NCBI GenBank assembly: GCA_947574505.1
Contig: CANPJW010000005.1
Span: 29,366 to 93,365, forward strand
Source of the DNA: an uncultured Bacteroides sp.
GTDB taxonomy: Bacteria > Bacteroidota > Bacteroidia > Bacteroidales > Bacteroidaceae
Reading direction: 5' to 3'
DNA: 64,000 bases
Position numbers and translations under genes: made by a program. This document shows positions 1 through 8,658 of this stretch, in pieces; the stretch's first letter is position 1, and every line of letters begins with the position of its first letter. Under the pieces are notes generated by a model that saw only the letters and a program-made list of their open reading frames with translations, was not told the origin of the DNA and did not search any database.

Positions 1-30
1 GACGGAAAAAAGGAACTCGGAAAGCGCTGA
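1..30 (+). CDS. C-terminal tail of an upstream gene (partial)
   Basis: In frame 1 the first 30 bases read DGKKELGKR followed by TGA at 28-30. The stop overlaps the next ATG as TGATG, the arrangement expected for two translationally coupled genes in an operon. Only nine residues are visible, so no function can be given. The alternative is that the next gene is itself open to the left edge, because its frame has no stop between 3 and 30. Confidence 0.3.
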   Translation, partial: DGKKELGKR

Positions 31-461
31 TGGATAAAAAAGGGATAAATCCGGATGATGTCGGGATGAATTGGGAGGAACTGGAAATGGACGTTCATAA
101 GGTTGACAAAAAAGTCAAGACCCTGTTTGATGCCTTGGGATACAGAAAAACAGAGGGAGAGGATGATATGCGTCAAGAACTGAAACAGGTGTGTTTGGAT
201 TTTGCTGACAAATATCCTGAATTGGGTAAATTATCCTTTATGAAACGAAGGGGAAAAGAAAGGTATTTTATAACGATACTTCTGATGATAGAAGATATTG
301 ATGCTGCTATTATTTCAAGAGTGCTGGATGTGGATCAGGCAACGGTAACAAGACATAAGTATAATGTAAGGAAAGAAATAGAACAACTTTATCCTGATGG
401 GGAGTTTGATTGTAAAGTCATCAATCTGCTTTATGACCGTATCAATTCAAGAAGAAAATAA
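30..461 (+). CDS. Small helix-turn-helix (sigma region 4-like) protein
   Basis: A 143-residue, charged, soluble protein without signal peptide or membrane segment. The N-terminal half is helical and rich in Lys and Glu. Residues about 80-120 (the stretch around LDVDQATVTRHKYNVRKEI) resemble the recognition helix-turn-helix of sigma-70 region 4 or LuxR-type regulators, so DNA binding is likely. The ATG overlaps a TGA stop of a possible upstream gene (TGATG), which favours this start, but the frame is open to the window edge and the N-terminus could be longer. It is followed by a strong terminator. I do not recognise a named family. Confidence 0.6.
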   Translation: MDKKGINPDDVGMNWEELEMDVHKVDKKVKTLFDALGYRKTEGEDDMRQELKQVCLDFADKYPELGKLSFMKRRGKERYFITILLMIEDIDAAIISRVLDVDQATVTRHKYNVRKEIEQLYPDGEFDCKVINLLYDRINSRRK

Positions 462-545
462 GTTCATCTTTAGAGTTATCTCAATTTATTGTATTTCGTA
501 GAGCCGGCTTCGTGTATCTGTTTTGTTATGAGGAATGGCTTTTTT

Positions 546-588
546 GCCGGAAGTGCTGAAACACTTCCGGCTCTCCTTTTTTTCTCCT
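546..588 (+). terminator. Rho-independent terminator
   Basis: GCCGGAAGTG (546-555) pairs perfectly with CACTTCCGGC (562-571) around a six-base loop and is followed by a T-rich run. It ends the transcript of the small HTH gene. Confidence 0.85.
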
Positions 589-666
589 TTTCTCTTCTAG
601 GATGTTTTGGTCATATAAAAGGAGGAAACGGGATTAAAAAGGTATTTTCGGGATAATTTCAAACAC

Positions 667-674
667 TACTTTTG
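667..674 (+). promoter_or_regulatory. Candidate Bacteroides -7 element of the phosphatase gene
   Basis: TACTTTTG matches the Bacteroides TAnnTTTG -7 consensus. The -33 region at about 645-650 is only a weak TTTCG match. Transcription would start near 681, giving a leader of about 110 nt for the acid phosphatase and probably the porin behind it. Confidence 0.45.
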
Positions 675-789
675 TTTCCGTCAGATGCGGACACTCTGAT
701 TGTTTGTCGTACGTTCCGTAGATGATTAAAATGTTTTTCGAAAAACCAATTGAATTTTATTAATTAACCGTTTAAACTAAACTTTTATC

Positions 790-1566
790 ATGAAAACAAA
801 GTTTGCCTTACTTCTAGTGTTTTGTGCCATTTCATTAAACATCTTTGCACAAGAGAAAAAAATAAAGGATAGAAGAACCAATCCCGAACTTTATTATTTG
901 GAAGAATCGGAGGTTGCCAATAGTCTGGAGTTACTGCCTCCTCCTCCTGAAGCAGGAAGTATTTTGTTCTTGTATGACAAAGCCCGTTACGACTGGGGGA
1001 AATTGCAAAGGGATACTCCTAGGGGTGAACAAGCTGTCAGTGATGCCCGTGTAAATGGTGATGGCGTTCCCTTTGCCTTTTCGGAGGCTTTTGGTATTGA
1101 AATAACGAGGGATAAAACGCCGGAACTGTATAGGCTCATTATTAATATGAGAGAGGATGCCGGAGATTTGGCTACCCGTCATGCTAAAGAGTATTATATG
1201 CGTGTACGTCCTTTTAGTTTTTTCAATGAAATGACTTGTAATCCCGAACAGCAGGAAGAACTTTCAACGAACGGTTCCTATCCTTCGGGACATACAGCCA
1301 TAGGATGGGCTACTGCCCTTGTTTTGGCAGAAATCAATCCTGACAGGCAGAATGAGATTCTGAAAAGAGGATTTGAAATGGGACAGAGTCGTGTTATTTG
1401 TGGGTATCATTTCCAAAGTGATGTAGATGCTGCCCGAATTGTGGCGAGTGCTGTTGTTGCCCGTCTCCATGCCAACGATGCTTTTGTGAAACAGCTTAAT
1501 AAGGCGAAAGATGAGTTCTCCAAGCTGCAAAAAGCAGGACTCATTCAGTCTGTTTCCAAAAAATAA
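790..1566 (+). CDS. Class A non-specific acid phosphatase (PAP2 superfamily)
   Basis: A secreted 258-residue phosphatase that would release inorganic phosphate from organic phosphomonoesters in the periplasm. Residues 1-20 are a signal peptide ending at FAQ. The three phosphatase motifs are present and in order: K133 with R140-P141, the P165-S-G-H168 block, and S200-R201 with H207 and D211. H207 would be the phosphohistidine nucleophile and H168 the acid, as known for PhoN/PhoC enzymes. Length fits the class A family (about 250). The next gene encodes a phosphate-selective porin, so the two probably form a phosphate scavenging unit. No recognisable Pho box was seen. The substrate is not shown by sequence. 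Confidence 0.9.
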   Translation: MKTKFALLLVFCAISLNIFAQEKKIKDRRTNPELYYLEESEVANSLELLPPPPEAGSILFLYDKARYDWGKLQRDTPRGEQAVSDARVNGDGVPFAFSEAFGIEITRDKTPELYRLIINMREDAGDLATRHAKEYYMRVRPFSFFNEMTCNPEQQEELSTNGSYPSGHTAIGWATALVLAEINPDRQNEILKRGFEMGQSRVICGYHFQSDVDAARIVASAVVARLHANDAFVKQLNKAKDEFSKLQKAGLIQSVSKK

Positions 1567-1804
1567 TTCCCTATAACTTAACCATAAACCGTAACTATTT
1601 AATGTAATGTTTTTCTTAGATGAACCGGACAAGAGTATTTGCTGAGCCTAAAAGCATGACTATTGATCGGATGCTGATGGGAGGAGGAGTCTGACTGATT
1701 GCTTTCATTGTGTGGTCTTACAGATTCTTCACTGCCCTCAGTATGATAAAAATCAGAGACAGACTGACAGGATACTTGGATGGTTACCATTAAAACTGTA
1801 TATT

Positions 1805-2950
1805 ATGAAAAATCTTATATCATTAGGAGTTTTTCTCCTGATATTGCTCTCCGTACAGGTAAATGCACAGGAACAATCAGTTTTGAAAATACGTCCTACA
1901 GGACGAATCTTGATGGATGGAGGCTTGTTTCATTCAGATAATAAAAACTTTGTAGATGGTGTAGCGATTCCTGATGCCCGGATAGGTGTAAAAGCAACCT
2001 ATGGAAAATATAAAGCGAAAGTGGATATAGGCTATGCGTATGGAAAGGTCAGTTTAAAAGACATATTTGTAGAAAGACAATTTTCCTCACATGCGTTATT
2101 ACGTGTAGGGAATTTTGTACATCAGTTCGGGCTTCAAAGTTCTACTAGTTCGTCTATGAAAGTAACCATGGAGGAGCCGGCAAGTAATGAGGCTTTTTTC
2201 AACAGCCGGCTGATGGGGGCTATGTTTGTGTATGACAAAAATGATTTTTTCGGTACAGCTAGTGTTCATGTGGAGAGCGAGGCTCTTAAGAAGAAATCCA
2301 ATGAATTGGGTAAAATGGGTTATGGTGCTATGAGCCGCCTGGTCTATCGTCCTTTACATGATACAGGGAGATTGTTTCAGTTGGGTATTTCCGGTGCTTA
2401 CGAAACACCTAGATACAATAGCGAACCTACACTTAACCATACTAGCTTTGACTTGGGGGCTAATTTCCCGACGCGTATTGCAAAAGTCAGAGCTGTGAAT
2501 GCCTTGATTCCGGATGCAAAGAACTTGATAAAATTTACACCGGAGATGATAGCAGGATATGGTCCTGTGGCATTGGAAGCACAATATTATTATCTTCAAG
2601 TGAACCGGGAAAAGGATTTTAAGAATTATAAAGCGAGTGGTATGTATGGAATACTGAGAGGTTTGCTGATAGGTGGTAATTATAGATATTCACATACGGA
2701 TTGTGGTATTGCCACTCCGGACTCTGGTTCGTTGGAATGCGTATTCGGATATAACTATACTGATATGTCGGATACCCGGTCCCATATTTATGGCGGGCGT
2801 TTGAACGATGTCTCTTTTACTGTCAATTATTATATCAATAAGTATATGATATGGAGATTCCGGTACTCTTATACTAAGATAACGGATAGAGTGGGATTTG
2901 AAAATCAGTCATTAAGTGCGTTTCAGACACGTTTTCAAGTGATATTTTAA
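1805..2950 (+). CDS. Phosphate-selective porin O/P family outer membrane protein
   Basis: A 381-residue outer membrane beta-barrel of the Porin_O_P family (PF07396). The ATG at 1805 is preferred to an upstream in-frame start at 1712, because it gives a clean signal peptide (MKNLISLGVFLL to VNAQ). The rest alternates aromatic and polar residues, and the protein ends in a C-terminal Phe (QVIF), the usual signature of outer membrane barrels. In Pseudomonas, OprP/OprO take up phosphate and polyphosphate; family members in Bacteroidetes are assumed to do the same. The location 238 bp after a secreted acid phosphatase supports uptake of the phosphate it releases. Specificity is inferred, not visible. 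Confidence 0.82.
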   Translation: MKNLISLGVFLLILLSVQVNAQEQSVLKIRPTGRILMDGGLFHSDNKNFVDGVAIPDARIGVKATYGKYKAKVDIGYAYGKVSLKDIFVERQFSSHALLRVGNFVHQFGLQSSTSSSMKVTMEEPASNEAFFNSRLMGAMFVYDKNDFFGTASVHVESEALKKKSNELGKMGYGAMSRLVYRPLHDTGRLFQLGISGAYETPRYNSEPTLNHTSFDLGANFPTRIAKVRAVNALIPDAKNLIKFTPEMIAGYGPVALEAQYYYLQVNREKDFKNYKASGMYGILRGLLIGGNYRYSHTDCGIATPDSGSLECVFGYNYTDMSDTRSHIYGGRLNDVSFTVNYYINKYMIWRFRYSYTKITDRVGFENQSLSAFQTRFQVIF

Positions 2951-3143
2951 ATAGAGGGTCAGAGTTTCATTTTGTTTCAAGAGTTTGAAGCAAGGTGGAA
3001 CTCTTATATTTGAAACAGATTGGGTGGCAAGAAGAATGTCCTTTTGGGGGTAGAGGGTAGCATAAACCTGTTACTGTAAGAACGAATATTGAAAAATAGC
3101 TTTATCTTTGTATTCTTTATACTAGGAATTAAATGAAAAACAA

Positions 3144-4379
3144 ATGAAAGAAGCAACCATAACTCCTTTTGCAAAGCCGCTATATATAATGACCAAACCT
3201 GTAGGTGCGGTTTGTAATCTGGCCTGTGATTATTGTTACTATTTGGAAAAATCCAAGTTATATGAGGAACAGCCGCGTCATGTGATGAGCGATGAATTAC
3301 TGGAGAAATTTATTAAAGAATATATTCAGTCGCAAACCATGCCGCAAGTTTTGTTTACCTGGCATGGGGGAGAAACTTTGATGCGTCCTTTAGTTTTTTA
3401 TAAGAAAGCCTTGGAACTTCAGAAAAAATATGCAGGTGGTAGAACCATTGATAATTGCATTCAGACAAATGGCACATTGCTGACAGATGAATGGTGTGAA
3501 TTCTTCCGTGAGAATAATTTTTTGGTAGGCATTTCTATAGACGGTCCTCAGGAATTTCACGATGAATACCGGAAGAACAAGATGGGACAACCTTCTTTCT
3601 ATAAGGTAATGAAAGGGATTAACCTGTTGAAAAAGCATGGAGTGGAATGGAATGCCATGGCAGTGGTCAATGACTATAATGCAGATTATCCGTTGGACTT
3701 CTATCGTTTCTTTCGTGACGAACTTGATTGTCATTATATACAGTTTACTCCTATTGTCGAGCGACTGTCTAGCCGTGCGGACGGTCTTCGGCTTTCTTCA
3801 TTAAAGCAAAAAGACGGTGAACTGGCTCCTTTCTCCATTACTCCCGAGCAGTGGGGGAATTTCCTTTGTACTATTTTCGACGAATGGGTACTGAATGACG
3901 TGGGCAATTACTATATTCAGTTGTTTGATTCTACGCTGGCCAATTGGGTGGGACAGCAGCCAGGCGTTTGTTCATTAGCTAAATATTGTGGACATACAGC
4001 CGTGATGGAATTCAACGGTGATGTGTATGCTTGCGATCATTTTGTCTTTCCTGAGTATAAATTGGGAAATATTTATCAGAAGACTTTGGTGGAGATGATG
4101 TATGGTAAAGAACAGGAAACTTTTGGTGTGATGAAGCACAATAGTCTGCCACAGCAGTGCCTGAACTGTTCTTATGAGTTTGCCTGTCATGGGGAATGTC
4201 CGAAGAATCGTTTTATGTTAAGTAAAGACGGTGAACCGGGATTGAATTACTTGTGTAAGGGATATTATCAATTCTTTGACCACGTAGCACCCTATATGGA
4301 TTTTATGAAGAAGGAATATCTGGCGGAACGCGCTCCGGCTAATGTGATGGAGTGGGCGAGAGAAAGGAGAAATAAATAG
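3144..4379 (+). CDS. chuR: Anaerobic sulfatase-maturating enzyme (radical SAM)
   Basis: A 411-residue radical SAM enzyme that converts the active-site Ser or Cys of sulfatases to formylglycine in the cytoplasm. The radical SAM cluster motif CX3CX2C is at C24, C28 and C31. A SPASM region with auxiliary cluster cysteines begins at C276 (CSLAKYCGH) and continues through CLNCSYEFACHGEC to a late CKGYYQFF. Length and motif order fit anSME of Bacteroides (chuR in B. thetaiotaomicron), which activates all sulfatases including those for host mucin and glycosaminoglycans. No sulfatase is encoded in this window, as expected for a global housekeeping maturase. A TATCTTTG box at 3103-3110 may be its -7 element. 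Confidence 0.93.
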   Translation: MKEATITPFAKPLYIMTKPVGAVCNLACDYCYYLEKSKLYEEQPRHVMSDELLEKFIKEYIQSQTMPQVLFTWHGGETLMRPLVFYKKALELQKKYAGGRTIDNCIQTNGTLLTDEWCEFFRENNFLVGISIDGPQEFHDEYRKNKMGQPSFYKVMKGINLLKKHGVEWNAMAVVNDYNADYPLDFYRFFRDELDCHYIQFTPIVERLSSRADGLRLSSLKQKDGELAPFSITPEQWGNFLCTIFDEWVLNDVGNYYIQLFDSTLANWVGQQPGVCSLAKYCGHTAVMEFNGDVYACDHFVFPEYKLGNIYQKTLVEMMYGKEQETFGVMKHNSLPQQCLNCSYEFACHGECPKNRFMLSKDGEPGLNYLCKGYYQFFDHVAPYMDFMKKEYLAERAPANVMEWARERRNK

Positions 4380-4413
4380 ACTGTTTTCAGTAAGCCGACT
4401 GTATGGAACAAGC

Positions 4414-4467
4414 AAGTCAACTTACCTGGTCGTTTCAGTTGACTTATTTGATCATTTAAGTTAAGTT
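4414..4467. repeat. Three-unit palindrome array, 22-bp period (array A)
   Basis: Three short, partly palindromic units follow the chuR stop. AAGTCAACTT is centred at 4418.5, AGTTGACT at 4440.5 and a degenerate AAGTTAAGTT at 4462.5. Centres are exactly 22 bp apart. The array sits between the chuR stop and the terminator shared with rpmH. Two further arrays of the same geometry but different sequence lie at 17494-17574 and 46569-46627. Confidence 0.55.
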
Positions 4468-4498
4468 ACTTTTTCATGGCTGTTCGGCTTAGTTGGAA

Positions 4499-4541
4499 AA
4501 ATAAAAGGAGCAAAGTCTCTACGACTTCACTCCTTTTATTT
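4499..4541. terminator. Bidirectional terminator between chuR and rpmH
   Basis: ATAAAAGGAG (4501-4510) pairs with CTCCTTTTAT (4530-4539), with an inner AAGTC/GACTT stem. Both flanks give a T-run on the respective strand, so it can end both the chuR transcript and the minus-strand rpmH transcript. Confidence 0.8.
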
Positions 4542-4557
4542 TTTCCGGTCAGATGAA

Positions 4558-4713
4558 TTATTTTCCGTTGTATTCATCAGATACAGTTAATTTCTTACGA
4601 CCTTTTGCACGACGGCTGGCTAATACGCGACGACCGTTAGCAGTTGCCATTCTTTCACGGAATCCATGTTTGTTTTTTCTCTTTCTGTTAGAGGGTTGGA
4701 ACGTTCTTTTCAT
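4558..4713 (-). CDS. rpmH: Large ribosomal subunit protein bL34
   Basis: On the minus strand, ATG at 4713 to TAA at 4558 encodes 51 residues. It begins [18 protein letters not shown] and contains the typical [20 protein letters not shown] core of bL34. It is very basic and of the expected length for a Bacteroidetes bL34, including a slightly extended acidic tail (VSDEYNGK). bL34 is a small structural protein of the 50S subunit. It is divergently arranged with efp, and a terminator follows its stop. Confidence 0.97.
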   Translation of the reverse strand: MKRTFQPSNRKRKNKHGFRERMATANGRRVLASRRAKGRKKLTVSDEYNGK

Positions 4714-4817
4714 TGTATATACTTATTTTATGTTATTATTCACCATGAGTAACGGGCTGCAAAATTAGTGACTTTTTTGAAATAAACAAAGAGATAACTC
4801 ATTTTTAGTGATTTCTT

Positions 4818-4849
4818 TTTGCGTTTTTTCTTGATTTACATTACTTTTG
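4818..4849 (+). promoter_or_regulatory. efp promoter (Bacteroides -33/-7 type)
   Basis: TTTG at 4818-4821 and TACTTTTG at 4842-4849 are separated by 20 bp, matching the Bacteroides major promoter consensus. Transcription would start near 4856, about 60 bp before the efp ATG. Confidence 0.75.
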
Positions 4850-4915
4850 CACTCGAAATCACAGCTATAAGTGAATATAATCTGAAATAATAATCAAATA
4901 TAAGCGAAGAAAAGT

Positions 4916-5482
4916 ATGATTAATGCTCAAGACATTAAAATCGGAACAGCTATCCGTATGGACGGCAAATTGTATTTCTGTATTGACTTCCTGCATGTAA
5001 AACCGGGAAAAGGTAACACATTCATGCGTACTAAATTGAAAGATGTGGTTAATGGTTACGTTTTGGAACGTCGTTTCAACATCGGTGAAAAATTGGAAGA
5101 TGTACGTGTGGAACGTCGTCCACACCAATATTTGTATATGGAAGGTGCAGACTATATTTTTATGAATCAGGAAACATTCGACCAAATTCCTATTGCTCAT
5201 GACTTGATTAACGGAGTAGACTTCCTGTTGGAAGGAATGGTGGTGGATGTGGTTTCTGATGCTTCTACAGAAACAGTATTGTTTGCTGATGTTCCGGTAA
5301 AAGTGCAGATGAAAATTACTTATACCGAACCGGGTCTGAAAGGGGATACGGCTACCAATACGTTGAAACCTGCTACAGTGGAATCGGGTGCTACCGTGCG
5401 TGTTCCTTTATTCATTAATGAAGGTGAAACAATTGAAATTGATACTCGTGACGGTTCATATGTAGGCCGTGTGAAAGCATAA
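4916..5482 (+). CDS. efp: Elongation factor P
   Basis: A 188-residue protein with the three-domain EF-P layout: an N-terminal KOW-like domain followed by two OB-fold domains. The loop that reaches the peptidyl-transferase centre is KPGKGNTF with a lysine at position 32, the equivalent of the modified lysine of E. coli EF-P. The C-terminal signature IDTRDGSYVGRVK is present. EF-P relieves ribosome stalling at polyproline stretches. Length is standard. It has its own promoter and a strong terminator, so it is monocistronic. No obvious modification enzyme (EpmA/EpmB or EarP) is nearby. Confidence 0.97.
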   Translation: MINAQDIKIGTAIRMDGKLYFCIDFLHVKPGKGNTFMRTKLKDVVNGYVLERRFNIGEKLEDVRVERRPHQYLYMEGADYIFMNQETFDQIPIAHDLINGVDFLLEGMVVDVVSDASTETVLFADVPVKVQMKITYTEPGLKGDTATNTLKPATVESGATVRVPLFINEGETIEIDTRDGSYVGRVKA

Positions 5483-5501
5483 TCTATTTATATATGCATA
5501 T

Positions 5502-5537
5502 AAAAAGGCGGAACTTGTTGCAAGCTCCGCCTTTTTT
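5502..5537 (+). terminator. efp terminator
   Basis: AAGGCGGA...CTTG pairs with CAAG...TCCGCCTT around a short TTG loop and is followed by T6. It lies just after the efp stop. Confidence 0.88.
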
Positions 5538-5583
5538 ATGTTTCTTTGTACTTCTCTGTGATGGATAAAATCAAAATAAAGCA

Positions 5584-6573
5584 ATGAGATATTCTTTTAT
5601 TATACCGGTTTATAATCGTCCTGAAGAGGTGGATGAGTTATTGAACAGTCTTACAAGGCAGACAAATAAGAATTTTGAAGTCCTGATAGTGGAGGATGGT
5701 TCATCTGTTCCGTGCAAGGAAGTGGTAGATAATTACGCTGACCGGTTGGATATATGTTATTATTTCAAATCCAATTCCGGTCCCGGGCAGACCCGCAATT
5801 ATGGAGCGGAACGGGGGCATGGAGAATATCTTATCATATTGGATTCTGATTGCATTTTGCCTGAAGGGTATTTGGCGGCTGTCGAGTCAGAGCTTCAACG
5901 GCAGAAGGCAGATGCTTTTGGTGGTCCTGACCGTGCTCATGATTCGTTTACCAATATACAGAAAGCAATAAATTATGCCATGACTTCGTTTTTTACTACC
6001 GGAGGTATCCGTGGAGGGAAGAAAAAAATGGATAAATTCTATCCCCGTAGTTTTAATATGGGGGTACGGGCTGAGGTATATAAAGCGTTGGGAGGATTTT
6101 CTAAGATGCGTTTTGGAGAAGATATTGATTTCAGTATCCGTATCTTTCAAGGGGGATATGCTTGTCGGTTGTTCCCTGAAGCATGGGTGTGGCACAAGCG
6201 TCGTACCGATTTGAAGAAGTTTTTCAAGCAAGTGCATAATTCGGGTATTGCCCGTATCAATCTGTATAAAAAGTATCCTGAATCATTGAAAGTTGTACAT
6301 TTGTTACCGGCACTTTTTACTATAGGAATTGTATTCCTGTTGTTATGTTCGTTGGTTTGTAGCTGGAGTTTGTCTTTGCTGCTGCTTTTTGCTCTTATCA
6401 TTTGTGTAGACTCCACATTGCGAAATAAAAGTTTCAAAATAGGATTATTATCCATCCTTGCTTCTTTTATTCAGTTGATTGGCTATGGAACTGGTTTCCT
6501 GCGGGCCTGGTGGAAACGCTGTGTGTTGGGGAAAAACGAATTTGCCGCATTTGAGAAGAATTTTTATAAATAG
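5584..6573 (+). CDS. Family 2 glycosyltransferase with C-terminal membrane segments
   Basis: A 329-residue GT2 enzyme. The GT-A fold starts at once with YSFIIPVYNRPEEVDELL and continues with VEDGSS and the metal-binding LDSDCILP (DxD-type). The acceptor region shows FGEDIDFSIRIF, the ED motif typical of inverting GT2 enzymes. Residues about 235-310 hold two or three hydrophobic segments, so the enzyme sits on the inner membrane facing the cytoplasm. It probably transfers a sugar to a lipid-linked or lipid A-type acceptor, but donor and acceptor cannot be told from sequence. The next genes, radC and the DUF59 gene, run in the same direction with short gaps and may be cotranscribed. Confidence 0.88.
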   Translation: MRYSFIIPVYNRPEEVDELLNSLTRQTNKNFEVLIVEDGSSVPCKEVVDNYADRLDICYYFKSNSGPGQTRNYGAERGHGEYLIILDSDCILPEGYLAAVESELQRQKADAFGGPDRAHDSFTNIQKAINYAMTSFFTTGGIRGGKKKMDKFYPRSFNMGVRAEVYKALGGFSKMRFGEDIDFSIRIFQGGYACRLFPEAWVWHKRRTDLKKFFKQVHNSGIARINLYKKYPESLKVVHLLPALFTIGIVFLLLCSLVCSWSLSLLLLFALIICVDSTLRNKSFKIGLLSILASFIQLIGYGTGFLRAWWKRCVLGKNEFAAFEKNFYK

Positions 6574-6646
6574 AATTTTACCATGAAGAGGTATTAAAAG
6601 TGATGGACTTTTTATACGTCTTTATGGCGGGGAAAAATAAAGAAAG

Positions 6647-7336
6647 ATGGCAGAAAAACTAACCATAAACCAATGGGCGGAAGAAGATCGTCCTCGTGAA
6701 AAGATGATGTTGCATGGAGTGGGGACACTTTCGGATGCTGAGTTGCTTGCTATTCTGATAGGTTCGGGAAATACGGAGGATTCTGCTGTGGAGTTAATGC
6801 GTAAAGTGTTGAGTGATTATCATAATAGTTTGAATGAATTGGGCAAAACTACCGTAGATGAACTGTGTCACTATAAAGGAATAGGTCCTGCCAAAGCTAT
6901 CACCATTTTGGCGGCTTCCGAATTGGGAAAGCGCCGAAAGGAGGAAGAAGGAAAAGAACGTAAGGTCATTCTCAGCTCCCGTGATGTTTATCAATATTTT
7001 TATCCGTTGATGTGTGATTTGCCTACAGAGGAATGCTGGGTCTTGTTGTTGAATCAAGCTTCCAAAGTAATTGACCGTATAAAGATAAGTTCCGGAGGCC
7101 TGGTCTCTACAGCGGTAGATGTCCGTTGTGTATTGAGGGAAGCATTATTGAAACGGGCCGTTGCCATGGCACTTTGTCACAACCATCCTTCCGGCAGTAT
7201 GCGACCTAGTACAGAGGATGATCGGTTGACGGAACATCTTGACAAGGCGGCAAAAGTAATGAACATAAGACTGATAGATCATGTTATTTTAACGGATGGC
7301 AAATTTTATAGCTATGCTGATGAAGGAAAAATATAG
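6647..7336 (+). CDS. radC: RadC family JAMM-domain protein
   Basis: A 229-residue protein with the usual RadC layout. The N-terminal helix-hairpin-helix part includes HYKGIGPAKAITILAA, and the C-terminal JAB/MPN domain carries a metal site with H178, H180 and D191 (HNHPSG...D). The domain is known as a zinc metalloprotease fold, but RadC's actual biochemical role is unresolved and the old link to recombination repair was withdrawn. Length matches chromosomal RadC. The gene lies 36 bp before the DUF59 gene, in the same orientation. Confidence 0.92.
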   Translation: MAEKLTINQWAEEDRPREKMMLHGVGTLSDAELLAILIGSGNTEDSAVELMRKVLSDYHNSLNELGKTTVDELCHYKGIGPAKAITILAASELGKRRKEEEGKERKVILSSRDVYQYFYPLMCDLPTEECWVLLLNQASKVIDRIKISSGGLVSTAVDVRCVLREALLKRAVAMALCHNHPSGSMRPSTEDDRLTEHLDKAAKVMNIRLIDHVILTDGKFYSYADEGKI

Positions 7337-7372
7337 AAAATCATTAAATTTGCAATTAAAACAACGAGAGAT

Positions 7373-7693
7373 ATGGATGCAGATACCCGTTTAAAAACAG
7401 AAGAGAAGATTATAGCCATGTTGAAAACCGTATATGATCCCGAGATTCCGGTGAATATATACGATTTAGGCTTGATATATAAGATTGATTTGCAAGATGA
7501 TGGAGAAGTAGTGTTAGATATGACATTGACTGCCCCCAATTGTCCTGCTGCTGATTTTATTATGGAGGATGTCCGTCAGAAAGTCGACTCTGTGGAAGGA
7601 GTTACTTCATCGGTCGTGAACTTGGTTTTTGAACCCGAATGGGATAAAGATATGATGAGTGAAGAAGCTAAATTGGAATTGGGTTTCCTCTAA
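7373..7693 (+). CDS. DUF59/MIP18 family iron-sulfur assembly protein (SufT-like)
   Basis: A 106-residue cytoplasmic protein consisting of one DUF59 domain. The diagnostic stretch is VYDPEIPVNIYDLGLIY, followed by the TAPNCPAADFI motif with the conserved cysteine near position 60. Family members (SufT, PaaD-like, MIP18) help mature iron-sulfur proteins. It is often found with suf genes, but here it stands between radC and lpxH, so no direct partner is seen. The stop is followed by a 130-bp AT-rich spacer. Confidence 0.88.
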   Translation: MDADTRLKTEEKIIAMLKTVYDPEIPVNIYDLGLIYKIDLQDDGEVVLDMTLTAPNCPAADFIMEDVRQKVDSVEGVTSSVVNLVFEPEWDKDMMSEEAKLELGFL

Positions 7694-7825
7694 TAAATTG
7701 AAAGTTGAGAATTAAAATTGGAAAATAAGAATTGCCAATATGTCTAAGTTATTGGACAAGGTGTTGTTTTTTTAATTCTCTATTCTCGGATTTTTAATTT
7801 ATGAGGTATTTAATTTAGTAAGATT

Positions 7826-8593
7826 ATGAAGAACGTATATTTCCTTTCCGATGCACATTTAGGTTCTCGTGCCATAGCACACGGGCGGACACAGGAGCGC
7901 CGTTTGGTGAATTTTCTGGATAGTATAAAACATAATGCTGCAGCAGTGTACCTGTTAGGAGATATATTCGACTTTTGGTACGAGTTCAAACTGGTAGTGC
8001 CGAAAGGCTATACTCGTTTCTTGGGGAAGATTTCCGAGTTGACCGATTTGGGAGTGGAGGTGCATTTCTTTATCGGTAATCATGACATCTGGTGTGGTGA
8101 TTATTTGGAAAAAGAGTGCGGGGTAACTATTCATCGTCAGCCGTTGACCTGTGAGATTTATGGGAAGGAGTTTTTCTTGGCGCATGGGGACGGATTGGGA
8201 GATAAAGATGCCAAGTTCAAATTGTTGCGTTCCATGTTTCATAGTACCACTTTACAAACGCTGTTTTCTACCATACATCCCCGTTGGAGCATAGAACTTG
8301 GCTTGGAATGGGCCAAGCATAGCCGTCTGAAGCGTGAAGGCGGTAAGGAACCCGAGTATATGGGAGAGGATAAGGAACCGTTGGTCTTGTTTACTAAAAA
8401 TTACCTTAAAGACCATCCGGATATCAATTATTTTATTTATGGTCATCGCCACATTATGCTAGACTTGATGCTGAGCCGTACTTCACGTATGTTGATTCTT
8501 GGTGACTGGATACAAGATTTTTCGTATGCTGTATTTGATGGTGAAAATATGTTCCTTGAGCAGTATGTTGAGGGAGAAAGTCAATATTCCTAA
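7826..8593 (+). CDS. lpxH: UDP-2,3-diacylglucosamine diphosphatase
   Basis: A 255-residue metallophosphatase of the lipid A pathway, which hydrolyses UDP-2,3-diacylglucosamine to lipid X and UMP at the cytoplasmic face of the inner membrane. The calcineurin-like metal motifs are in order: SDAHLG (D9, H11), GDIFDFW (D46), GNHDIW, AHGDGLG and YGHRH. Length fits LpxH (about 240-260). The first motif reads DAHLG rather than DxHxx with Leu, which is common in Bacteroidetes LpxH. A strong shared terminator separates it from the convergent ackA. Confidence 0.92.
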   Translation: MKNVYFLSDAHLGSRAIAHGRTQERRLVNFLDSIKHNAAAVYLLGDIFDFWYEFKLVVPKGYTRFLGKISELTDLGVEVHFFIGNHDIWCGDYLEKECGVTIHRQPLTCEIYGKEFFLAHGDGLGDKDAKFKLLRSMFHSTTLQTLFSTIHPRWSIELGLEWAKHSRLKREGGKEPEYMGEDKEPLVLFTKNYLKDHPDINYFIYGHRHIMLDLMLSRTSRMLILGDWIQDFSYAVFDGENMFLEQYVEGESQYS

Positions 8594-8630
8594 AAAAGGC
8601 TACTATGCATCACGCGTAGCAGCCTTTTAT
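8592..8630. terminator. Bidirectional terminator between lpxH and ackA
   Basis: AAAAAGGCT and CTA pair with TAG and AGCCTTTT around a TGCATCACGCG loop. It stands between two convergent genes and has A/T tracts on both sides. Confidence 0.8.
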
Positions 8631-8658
8631 AATTTATATATTTAACCAAACAATAAAA

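Noticed and set aside
4553..4768. 71-residue plus-strand open frame
   Set aside because: It is the reverse of rpmH, whose 51-residue product is a clear bL34.
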